From contig JASHTO010000033.1 of assembly GCA_030040515.1 (NCBI GenBank), positions 1-6,579 on the forward strand: a stretch of 6,579 nt of DNA, in the 5' to 3' direction. Source of the stretch: Terriglobia bacterium (lineage in GTDB: Bacteria > Acidobacteriota > Terriglobia > UBA7540). The notes beneath the pieces are model-generated. The model did not search any database. It was not told the DNA's origin and was given only the letters and a program-made list of their open reading frames with translations. This document shows, piece by piece, positions 1 through 6,112 of the stretch (the stretch's first letter is position 1; every line of letters begins with the position of its first letter). The position numbers and the translations under genes were made by a program.

Positions 1-1995
1 CGGCAGAAGGCCGTGGCCGAGGTTGAAGATGTGGCCGGTGCGGCAGGCGGCCTGGTCCAGAATGCGCTGTGTGCGCAGGCGGATGAAGTCCAAATCGCCG
101 TAGAGAACGATGGGGTCAAGATTTCCCTGAATGGCCACGCCATCGCCCAGACGCTGCCAAGCATGGCCGAGTTCTACATGCGAGTCTAGGCTGATTACGC
201 TTCCGCCCGCATCCCGCATCGCTTCCAGCAACATGGCGGTCCCGGTCCCGAAGTGAATAATGGGCACGCCGGGGCGCACAGCCTCCAGCATCAAGCGCGT
301 ATAAGGCTGGACATACTCGCGGTAATCCTCCGGTCCGAGGCAGCCCACCCAGGTGTCAAAAACCTGCACGGCTTGCACGCCGGCAGCGATCTGGGCGTTG
401 ATGTACTGCGCCAGGACGCGCGCCAAACGCTCCATCAGCGCCCGCCACGCTCCCGCATCGCGATACATCAGGGCTTTGGTGTGCCGATAGCTCCTTGATC
501 CCCCGCCCTCGATCAGGTAGGACGCGAGGGTGAACGGGCAGCCGGCAAATCCGATGAGTGGAAGCCGCGCGTCCAGGTCGGCGCGCGTCCGGCGGATGGC
601 GTCGTAGAAATATGCCAGCGATTTCTCGGGGTCCACGTTTTGCAGGCGGTCAATGTCAGCCGCCCCGCGCACGCCGGGCGTGATCACCGGCCCTTCGCCC
701 TTGTCGTATTCCAGGTGCAAACCCAGCGGCTCCACGATCAGCAGCAAGTCGGCAAAAATGATCGCCGCGTCCACACCCAGCTTCTCCGCTGCCGTGACGG
801 TCACTTCCGAAACCAGGGCGGGGTTCTTGCACAACTCCAGAAACGGCACGCGAGCGCGCAGCTCGCGGTACTCCTTCATGTACCGCCCCGCCTGGCGCAT
901 CAGCCAAACGGGCGTTGCGTCCACGGCTTCAAACCGGCACGCGCGCAGGAATCGCGAGTCTTCCCAGGCCGGTTGGGGTTCGGAATCCGGGCTCGGGAAT
1001 CTGGAATCCACAGGGCCGAAACGACCCACCTGCCCGTCTTCGACTGAAAGCGTACCCGCCCCGAAGTGCTCCAAAGCCCGCGTGGCCGTACTAGCTTGAT
1101 TGCCCCCAAGCGCTTCGAAGGTCGGGCTTCGTTTTTCCGACTTCTTCTTCAGAAGCTCTACTGCCCGCTGCGCCGTTTCCTGCACCAGCGGGCCCATTTT
1201 GGGATGCGTCGGTTCCAGATCAATGCTGAGTCCGAAATGCGCCAGCGCCTCGCTGCACGTAGGCCCCACGGAGGCGACCACCACTTTCGGCAACGCCGCA
1301 AGCAATTGCTCCTTCTTGCCGTCGTCCCTGGCCACGCGCACCAGGTGTTCCACCTGCGCCGCGTTGGTGAACAGCACCACTCGCGCGTGGCCCTCCACCA
1401 GCGCCTCGATGGCGTCGCGCAAGGGCGCAAGGTCCAGAGGGAGCGCCCAGTGATAAACCGGCACGCGCATCACCTGCACGCCGCGCGCGCGCAGGGCGTC
1501 AAGAAACGGTTCATTGGGCGCGCCGTACTCCTGCACGGCCACGCGGCTGCCCGGCAAGGTGAACCCACGCGCGTTTTCGTCCAGCTCGGTGAGAATCTCA
1601 TGCCAGGTGTTGGGTTCCGGAATGGTGATAGTGATGGGCACTTGCAGCTCGCGCAGAACCTTGACAGGTTTCGGCCCCCGCGCCACAACGGTTATTCCTT
1701 CCAGCGCCTTCACGATCTGCTCGCGCGGGTGGCGAGTCTCCAGCACATCCACCAGACGGCGCGTTCCCACGCCCGTCATAAAGATCACCGCGTCCAGTTT
1801 TCCCGCGAAGAGCGCGGCGACAAACGCCAGCGCGGCGGTATTTTCCTCTACCGGAACCTCACGCAGCGCCGGGGCCACGCGCGGCGTTCCGCCGAATCGC
1901 GTGATAAGCGATGCCATCTCCTGGGCGTGGCGGCTTTCGAACGCCACCACTTCCAGCCCGCCAAAATTCGCGTGTGCCGCCAAGGTTCCAGTCAT
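1..1995 (-). CDS. hemDE: HemD-HemE fusion: uroporphyrinogen-III synthase / uroporphyrinogen decarboxylase (3' end beyond window)
   Basis: One open frame of 665 codons without a stop. Residues 1-283 look like HemD (HEM4 family), which closes and inverts ring D of hydroxymethylbilane to give uroporphyrinogen III; recognisable parts are VVLFTNAAQVEHL and the C-terminal EPTHPKMGP (261-269). Residues 284-346 are a polar, low-complexity linker. From about 347 it is HemE, which removes four acetate carboxylates to give coproporphyrinogen III: RFLRACRFEAVDATPVW, LMRQAGRYMKEYRE (from 365), IIFADLL with the family's active-site Asp at 416, ASYLIEGGGS with the conserved Tyr at 493, QGNLDP (623-628) and FNLGHG with His 661. 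HemE usually has about 30 more residues, so the stop lies roughly 100 bases past the left edge. Both enzymes are cytoplasmic and catalyse consecutive steps. The start is ATG 1995-1993, the only ATG after the upstream in-frame stop TAA (2055-2053); no good Shine-Dalgarno precedes it. Domain identities are near certain; the fusion is read directly from the sequence. Confidence 0.95.
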   Translation of the reverse strand, partial: MTGTLAAHANFGGLEVVAFESRHAQEMASLITRFGGTPRVAPALREVPVEENTAALAFVAALFAGKLDAVIFMTGVGTRRLVDVLETRHPREQIVKALEGITVVARGPKPVKVLRELQVPITITIPEPNTWHEILTELDENARGFTLPGSRVAVQEYGAPNEPFLDALRARGVQVMRVPVYHWALPLDLAPLRDAIEALVEGHARVVLFTNAAQVEHLVRVARDDGKKEQLLAALPKVVVASVGPTCSEALAHFGLSIDLEPTHPKMGPLVQETAQRAVELLKKKSEKRSPTFEALGGNQASTATRALEHFGAGTLSVEDGQVGRFGPVDSRFPSPDSEPQPAWEDSRFLRACRFEAVDATPVWLMRQAGRYMKEYRELRARVPFLELCKNPALVSEVTVTAAEKLGVDAAIIFADLLLIVEPLGLHLEYDKGEGPVITPGVRGAADIDRLQNVDPEKSLAYFYDAIRRTRADLDARLPLIGFAGCPFTLASYLIEGGGSRSYRHTKALMYRDAGAWRALMERLARVLAQYINAQIAAGVQAVQVFDTWVGCLGPEDYREYVQPYTRLMLEAVRPGVPIIHFGTGTAMLLEAMRDAGGSVISLDSHVELGHAWQRLGDGVAIQGNLDPIVLYGDLDFIRLRTQRILDQAACRTGHIFNLGHGLLP

Positions 1996-2046
1996 GTTAA
2001 AAGCTCGTGGTTGGGATTTCGGCTTGCCGCATCCCGGATTACCTGA

Positions 2047-2075
2047 ATTGTATTATGCGCGCAGAGCCCGATTAA
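2047..2075 (-). promoter_or_regulatory. candidate sigma-70-type promoter for hemDE
   Basis: On the minus strand TACAAT (2052-2047, one mismatch to TATAAT) lies 17 bases after TTAATC (2075-2070, a poor -35). It would start transcription about 45 bases before the hemDE ATG, a sensible leader length. An overlapping CATAAT (2057-2052) is an alternative -10. The match is weak and may be chance in this locally AT-richer stretch. Confidence 0.22.
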
Positions 2076-2084
2076 AAACCAGTC

Positions 2085-2120
2085 TTTCTCTGTGTACCTC
2101 CGTGTGCTCTGCGGTGAGAT
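2085..2120. repeat. short CTCTG/CTCCG repeat with ~10-nt period
   Basis: CTCTG (2088-2092), CTCCG (2098-2102) and CTCTG (2107-2111) recur every 9-10 bases, followed by CGGTGAGAT. Read on the minus strand this is a run of CAGAG/CGGAG units. From memory it resembles a dispersed 'CAGAGGACACAGAGG'-type intergenic repeat seen in environmental bacterial genomes; that family assignment is not verified. Confidence 0.4.
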
Positions 2121-2156
2121 GCCTTGCTTGGTTCCGGCTCAGTCGCGGCTGAAACG

Positions 2157-2171
2157 GTGTAATTCTTACAC
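2157..2171. promoter_or_regulatory. perfect palindrome, possible operator or small hairpin
   Basis: GTGTAA-TTC-TTACAC is a perfect 6-bp inverted repeat with a 3-base centre, placed about 160 bases upstream of the hemDE start and about 100 bases upstream of its candidate promoter. It has the size of a dimeric-regulator half-site pair, but no regulator is encoded nearby and a repeat this short can arise by chance. Confidence 0.25.
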
Positions 2172-2549
2172 TCGGTCCTTTGTTTTCATGAACTGCTCAG
2201 GAGGTTCCTTCATTTTTAATATTTTTGCCCCGTTTCGTCCCCTTGACAGCCGACATGTGTAGGCTTGAGCCTCCAAGGTACTGGATTTTTCGAGTTTTCA
2301 GTTTCGCATGTAGTGGTATATCAGTCTGGCCCATCTGTCTACGCGACTTACTGGGGGATTTCACCCACTTGGTGCGTTATTTCCCGGGGCAGAGTCGGCG
2401 ACCCTGTACGCGTTGATAGACGGGAACCGCCGGCTTTACTGAAGGGCGAGTGCTGCGCGGAAATCGAAAAAGCCCTTGACTTTAATCCCGGGAGACGTAA
2501 TCATCACGCCATTTCTAGGTGAATCTTTTTCAGGGTAAGTGGGCCCAAG

Positions 2550-2694
2550 GTCTATATAGAGCGACATAAATTGTAGAGGCGCTCTACGACCCGTCGCCCG
2601 AAGACGGCTTTGGGTCGCAGGGCGAGCGCCGACCGGCGGTCATAGACCGCTGCTACAGCCAAATACGCAAACACTTATGTCGCTCCGTATAAAC
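2550..2694. mobile_element. MITE-like 145-bp element with terminal inverted repeats and internal hairpins
   Basis: The left end (2550-2569) and right end (2694-2675, complementary strand) match at 17 of 20 positions, including a perfect 11-bp core GAGCGACATAA at 2559-2569 / 2685-2675. The trinucleotide AAG flanks both ends exactly (2547-2549 and 2695-2697), as a short target-site duplication would. Inside are perfect hairpins: GTAGAG-GCG-CTCTAC (2573-2587), CGACCC/GGGTCG (2587-2592 with 2612-2617) enclosing GTC/GAC, and GCGGTC-ATA-GACCGC (2636-2650). No transposase is encoded, so a non-autonomous element mobilised in trans is the natural reading. A folded RNA or repeat-type palindromic unit is the alternative. 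A 3-bp duplication alone is weak evidence. Confidence 0.5.
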
Positions 2695-2730
2695 AAGCAT
2701 AGCAAGCGGTAAAAAGTACTGCCAACCCAT
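2653..2730 (-). CDS. possible 25-residue hydrophobic small protein or leader peptide
   Basis: I do not recognise this ORF. ATG (2730-2728) follows AAAGGAGG (2742-2735), an almost ideal Shine-Dalgarno, with a 4-base spacer that is slightly short. The peptide begins MGWQYFLPLAMLVY, a hydrophobic stretch, continues with charged TERHK and ends IWL before TAG (2655-2653). Its 3' half runs through the right terminal inverted repeat of the MITE-like element, so the frame may be partly borrowed from the element. It is divergent from the NHL gene and its start lies about 97 bases upstream of that gene. It could be a small membrane protein, a leader peptide, or chance; the ribosome binding site is the main argument for it. 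No promoter was identified. Confidence 0.22.
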   Translation of the reverse strand: MGWQYFLPLAMLVYTERHKCLRIWL

Positions 2731-2788
2731 CGCGCCTCCTTTCTTGCGCCGCGCCAGGCAGCACGGACGGAGCCGCCGCGAATCAGTA

Positions 2789-2808
2789 CAACGCTCCCGG
2801 AAGCGTTG
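2789..2808 (+). promoter_or_regulatory. 5' UTR hairpin just upstream of the NHL gene's ribosome binding site
   Basis: CAACGCT (2789-2795) pairs perfectly with AGCGTTG (2802-2808) around the 6-base loop CCCGGA. It ends 7 bases before the Shine-Dalgarno GGAGG. There is no T-tract, so it is not a terminator. It could influence mRNA stability or translation initiation of the downstream gene. Confidence 0.4.
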
Positions 2809-2815
2809 ATGTGAT

Positions 2816-2820
2816 GGAGG
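2816..2820 (+). promoter_or_regulatory. ribosome binding site fixing the NHL gene start
   Basis: GGAGG stands 6 bases before ATG 2827-2829. This selects that start, which also gives a complete signal peptide. Confidence 0.8.
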
Positions 2821-2826
2821 CCACTC

Positions 2827-5800
2827 ATGTGTCATACACCCAGCAATCCAGCCTGCAGGGCTCGCCGACGCGGTGCGCCCACCCCCATTTCAGTAATCGT
2901 GACTCTGGCGTTTGGTTTGACGGCAATTCCCAGTGGCCACGCGCAAGGAATCATTACCACCATCGCCGGCGGCGGCTCGCCCGCAGGGACCGCACTTTCC
3001 GCCGAGATTGTCTATCCCTCTTGGGCGAGGATGGACCAATCCGGGAACCTTTACGTGTCGGCAATTGAGCAGAATGAGGTTCTCAAGATCAACACATCCG
3101 GGAATGTCACCGTAGTGGCGGGGGTCGGGTTTGGCGGATTTAGTGGTGACGGCGGGCCGGCCACCAGCGCCGCCCTTGACCTCGCAGGGGAGTTCATTGA
3201 GGACAATTTTGGTGGGCTTGCACTAGATTCTTCTGGAAACCTCTTTATCAGCGACTCGAATAACCAGCGCATTCGCCGCGTCGATGCCTCGACCGGCACC
3301 ATTACCACGGTGGCGGGCAATGGCATTAGCGCCTACAGCGGTGATGGGGGGGCTGCCACCAATGCAAGCCTGAGTTATCCGGAAGGGGTTGCTGTCGACG
3401 GGCTAGGGAATCTGTTTATTGCCGACGGAAACGGCATGATCCGGCGCGTCGACGCGGCCACAGGAATCATCACCACGGCGGTGGGAAATACGACATGTAA
3501 CTACACCGGAGATGGCGGCTTGGCCGTCGACGCCACCTTATGTGAGCCTGCGGACGTGGCTGTGGACAGCTCGAACGACCTGTTTATCGCTGACCAGTAC
3601 AATAATGTTATTCGACGCGTGGATGGAACCACCGGGATCATCACCACGGTCGCAGGGAATTATAACTTGGGGTACAGCTACTCGGGTGACGGAAGCGCGG
3701 CCACCGCCGCCGGACTGAACGAACCCGGCGGCATCGCCGTGGACGCCTCCGGCAATCTTTTTATCACCGACAGTGGCAACAATGCCATACGCCGCGTCGG
3801 CGCTCAGAACCAGATTATTACCACGGTAGCGGGCAACGGAACGGGCGTTGCCGGCTACAGCGGCGACGGCGACGCGGCCACAAGCGCCACGCTCAACTTA
3901 GAGGAGTTTATCGTTGCCATAGCCGGGGGTGTCGCCGTTGATTCCGCCGACGACATTTTCATTCCCGACCTCTCCAACAACCGCGTTCGCCGCGTGGACG
4001 GCGTGTCCGGCATCATCACCACCTACGCGGGAGGCGGATCGGGAGGTGACGGCGGTCCCGCGACCAGCGCCATCACGGTTTTTCCCGCTTCCCTGGCAAT
4101 CGACGGCTCGGGGAACATATTTGTTGACGACGTCGATGAAGCGCGCGTCCGGCGCATTGACGCTATGACCGGCAATATCTCCACCGTCGCCGGCAACGGT
4201 CTCGGCTTGCCCTACGAAGGGAATGGCGGACCGGCCACGAGCGCCAGCCTTTATTTTAGTTCCATCGGTATCGCCACGGACAGCTCCGGCGATCTCTTCA
4301 TCACCGTCCCCTATGGTGGTGGTCTTGGTCTCGTCCTGCGCGTGGACGCGTTGTCAGGCATCGTCACTACGGTGGCGGGCGGCGGCACGTGCCCCTACAA
4401 TGATTTAAACAGGTGCTTCGGGGCAGGCTATGTCGGCGATGGCGGTCCAGCGACCAGCGCTTTGCTGGATCAGCCACGCGGAGTTGCTGTGGACTCGGCG
4501 GGCGACCTCTATATAAGCGACCGTGAAGACAATCGAATCCGCCGCGTAGATGCCACCACTGGCATCATTACGACGGTAGCGGGTACCGGCACGGCTGGAT
4601 TCACTGGGGACGGCGGCCCGGCTACCAGCGCGGAGCTGTACCAGCCGACTGCCGTGACGCTGGACAGCTCGGACGATATTTTCATCTACGCCCTCGGACG
4701 CGTCCGCCGGGTGAACGCAAATACCGGAATAATCACCACTGTGGCCGGCAATGGGCAGGGTGGGTTCAGCGGAGACGGCGGCCCTGCAACCAGCGCTGGA
4801 ATTGACTCAACGAGCGGGCTCGCCGTGGATGCCCTCGGCAACATCTTTATCGCGGACGCCTTTAATCAGCGAATCCGGCGCGTGGACACGCTGAGCGGAA
4901 TCATCAACACGGTTGCGGGCAGTGGGCCGGCTGGTTCCGGGATCGTCAGCACCTTCAGCGGCGACGGCGGTCCTTCGGTCGATGCCGTCTTGAATTACCC
5001 CTACGCAATTGCGGTTGACCAGTCCGGAAACCTCTATATCGGCGACGCTGTCAACAATCGCGTGCGCGAGGTCTCGGCTTTTCCTTATGCCAGCCTTGTG
5101 ACCACTAGTCTCTCATTTATCAAACAGGCTCTTAATACCACCAGCCCGCAGCAGACCGTCACGTTGACCAATACGGGCGCTGTCTCGCTAAGCATCAGCA
5201 ATATCTCGACAAGCGGCGACTTTGCTGAAACCGGCAATTGCCTCGCCAGTCTTCCTACCGGGCAGTCCTGCACCATCAATGTTACATTCATACCAACAAC
5301 CAGCGGTTCGCTCGACGGCGCTCTGACCATCACCGATAACAGCATTGGCGTGGCCGGGACCGTCCAAACGATTCCCCTGAGCGGAACCGGCTTCGAGCCG
5401 GCGGTCAATACGCCCCCTCCCATTGGCCTGCCGCCTCCACCGACCACTCCGCAGCCTTTCGATCCGCCGGCTTCGGGAAACGCTCCGACTGCACCGTCGA
5501 CCGGACCCGGTCGCCAAGTTCTTCCCAGCCATCTCATCAGCGCGCAACCGATCCTGCCCCCGACCGCTGCGCCCGCGCTGAAGTTTTCCTCCACCTCGCT
5601 GACCTTCGCGCGTCAAGGTGTCGGAACCGGCAGCGACGCGCAGTCGATTGTGGTCGTGAACACCGGCCCTGACTCGATATCGAGCTTTAGCATCACCGCC
5701 GGCGGAGACTTTATCGAAAGCAACACCTGCACGGACAGCGTCGCTCCCGGCGCTTCCTGCACCATCGAGGTGACGTTCAAGCCCACCGCCGCCGGTCAGC

Positions 5801-5955
5801 GCAGCGGGACGCTGACGGTGGTCGAAAACGGCACCGACGGAAAAAGCGGCGCCTTCACGGTCCCGTTGAGCGGGACCGGAGAAGGCGGTGCGATCCGGCA
5901 CGTCGTCGGCAACACTGCGGATCCTGCCCCGCAGGCGGAAAGGCCCCAATCCTAA
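2827..5955 (+). CDS. secreted NHL-repeat protein with two choice-of-anchor-D (ASH-like) domains
   Basis: 1042 residues. Residues 1-39 are an export signal: basic RARRRG (11-16), hydrophobic ISVIVTLAFGL, then a signal-peptidase site SGHA|Q at 39/40. Residues 41-751 contain twelve units of about 50-70 residues with the pattern IITTVAGNG..G.SGDGGPATSA.L..P.GVAVDSSGNLFIADS.NNRIRRVDA.TG, i.e. NHL-type beta-propeller blades; twelve suggests two six-bladed propellers. Residues 752-855 and about 919-1018 are Ig-like ASH/choice-of-anchor-D domains, each with a Cys pair and ending in PLSGTG. A Pro-rich linker (856-917) separates them, and a polar tail ends the protein. No catalytic motif, C-terminal membrane segment or sorting signal is visible. 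Location is probably periplasmic or cell surface. NHL propellers commonly serve as binding scaffolds; the partner here is unknown. Blades 7 and 10 are shortened and blade 9 carries an insertion. The gene stands alone between divergent hemDE and a separate downstream gene. Confidence 0.93.
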   Translation: MCHTPSNPACRARRRGAPTPISVIVTLAFGLTAIPSGHAQGIITTIAGGGSPAGTALSAEIVYPSWARMDQSGNLYVSAIEQNEVLKINTSGNVTVVAGVGFGGFSGDGGPATSAALDLAGEFIEDNFGGLALDSSGNLFISDSNNQRIRRVDASTGTITTVAGNGISAYSGDGGAATNASLSYPEGVAVDGLGNLFIADGNGMIRRVDAATGIITTAVGNTTCNYTGDGGLAVDATLCEPADVAVDSSNDLFIADQYNNVIRRVDGTTGIITTVAGNYNLGYSYSGDGSAATAAGLNEPGGIAVDASGNLFITDSGNNAIRRVGAQNQIITTVAGNGTGVAGYSGDGDAATSATLNLEEFIVAIAGGVAVDSADDIFIPDLSNNRVRRVDGVSGIITTYAGGGSGGDGGPATSAITVFPASLAIDGSGNIFVDDVDEARVRRIDAMTGNISTVAGNGLGLPYEGNGGPATSASLYFSSIGIATDSSGDLFITVPYGGGLGLVLRVDALSGIVTTVAGGGTCPYNDLNRCFGAGYVGDGGPATSALLDQPRGVAVDSAGDLYISDREDNRIRRVDATTGIITTVAGTGTAGFTGDGGPATSAELYQPTAVTLDSSDDIFIYALGRVRRVNANTGIITTVAGNGQGGFSGDGGPATSAGIDSTSGLAVDALGNIFIADAFNQRIRRVDTLSGIINTVAGSGPAGSGIVSTFSGDGGPSVDAVLNYPYAIAVDQSGNLYIGDAVNNRVREVSAFPYASLVTTSLSFIKQALNTTSPQQTVTLTNTGAVSLSISNISTSGDFAETGNCLASLPTGQSCTINVTFIPTTSGSLDGALTITDNSIGVAGTVQTIPLSGTGFEPAVNTPPPIGLPPPPTTPQPFDPPASGNAPTAPSTGPGRQVLPSHLISAQPILPPTAAPALKFSSTSLTFARQGVGTGSDAQSIVVVNTGPDSISSFSITAGGDFIESNTCTDSVAPGASCTIEVTFKPTAAGQRSGTLTVVENGTDGKSGAFTVPLSGTGEGGAIRHVVGNTADPAPQAERPQS
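2947..5079 (+). repeat. twelve NHL-type blade repeats within the coding sequence
   Basis: The coding DNA repeats about every 150-200 bases, most visibly in the segment encoding GDGGPATSA (for example near 3145, 4048, 4438, 4609 and 4774) and in the RRVD segment. Blade 1 is degenerate (VLKIN in place of RIRRVD) and blade 12 ends NNRVREVSA. Copies have diverged at the DNA level, so recent tandem duplication is not obvious. Confidence 0.85.
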
Positions 5956-5960
5956 ACCTG

Positions 5961-6011
5961 GGGTCAGGACAAAAGGGTCAGGTATCTATTTCGGCGCACT
6001 TATCCGGACCC
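5961..6011. repeat. direct and inverted GGGTCAGG repeat after the NHL gene (REP-like or terminator-like)
   Basis: GGGTCAGG occurs at 5961-5968 and again at 5975-5982. The second copy is nearly complementary to CCGGACCC at 6004-6011 (one mismatch in 8), extended by one A-T pair, with a 21-base loop. It begins 5 bases after the NHL stop codon. It could end the NHL transcript, although no T-run follows, or be a dispersed palindromic repeat unit. Confidence 0.35.
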
Positions 6012-6048
6012 TGGGACGAACCGCATATCCACACGGCCACGGAAAAGA

Positions 6049-6075
6049 CGCGGACTACAAAGACGGCAGTCCGCG
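6049..6075. promoter_or_regulatory. perfect 8-bp hairpin upstream of the acyl-CoA dehydrogenase gene
   Basis: CGCGGACT (6049-6056) and AGTCCGCG (6068-6075) are exact inverted repeats around an 11-base loop. The hairpin ends 37 bases before the next ATG. No T-tract follows, so intrinsic termination is doubtful; a leader structure, a factor-dependent 3' end of the NHL mRNA or an operator are alternatives. Confidence 0.35.
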
Positions 6076-6102
6076 CTACGTGTTCCTGCAGGCTTGAAGA
6101 TT

Positions 6103-6108
6103 GGAGGG
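6103..6108 (+). promoter_or_regulatory. ribosome binding site of the acyl-CoA dehydrogenase gene
   Basis: GGAGGG lies 4 bases before ATG 6113-6115 and supports that start. Confidence 0.75.
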
Positions 6109-6112
6109 CCAA

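Larger units (their letters stand above)
1996..2826. other. divergent intergenic region between hemDE and the NHL-repeat gene
   Basis: 831 bases separate two divergently oriented genes. Short open frames exist on both strands (for example plus-strand 2225-2416 and 2265-2522), but they overlap each other, lack ribosome binding sites and resemble no family I know. The stretch about 2190-2550 is AT-richer than the flanks and I recognise nothing in it. Structured elements (a CTCTG-type repeat, a palindrome, a MITE-like element and a 5' UTR hairpin) are listed separately. It presumably contains promoters for both flanking genes; I could not identify a convincing one for the NHL gene. Confidence 0.7.

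Noticed and set aside
640..1099. Two overlapping plus-strand open frames (135 and 148 codons)
   Set aside because: Both lie opposite the HemE N-terminal region and hemDE linker, overlap each other, and have no family resemblance or ribosome binding site.
1066..2046. Plus-strand open frame of 326 codons, the longest on that strand in the left third
   Set aside because: It is antisense to the HemD domain of hemDE, is rich in His, Arg and Gln with no recognisable motif, and the minus-strand frame gives clear HemD. GC-rich codon bias leaves such antisense frames open.
2243..2271. TTGACA at 2243-2248 as a -35 box
   Set aside because: A perfect -35 hexamer, but no -10-like hexamer stands 16-18 bases downstream and no gene begins nearby.
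2476..2503. TTGACT with TAATCA downstream as a promoter toward the NHL gene
   Set aside because: The -10 match is poor, and the site lies over 300 bases before the gene with the structured element in between.
2225..2522. Two overlapping plus-strand ORFs of 63 and 85 codons in the intergenic region
   Set aside because: They occupy different frames of the same DNA, lack Shine-Dalgarno sequences and show no recognisable motif.
2550..2694. Hairpin cluster as a tRNA, riboswitch or CRISPR array
   Set aside because: No T-loop or anticodon arrangement, no known riboswitch core that I can recognise, and no regularly spaced direct repeats; terminal inverted repeats fit a MITE-like unit better.
5085..5949. 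Minus-strand open frames of 169 and 253 codons under the C-terminal part of the NHL protein
   Set aside because: They are compositional shadows (Gly/Arg-rich) of the ASH domains and Pro-rich linker, whose plus-strand frame has clear domain structure.
5888..6097. 69-codon plus-strand ORF bridging the NHL gene end and the following gap
   Set aside because: It starts inside the NHL coding sequence in another frame, and its unique part translates the inverted-repeat DNA of the gap.
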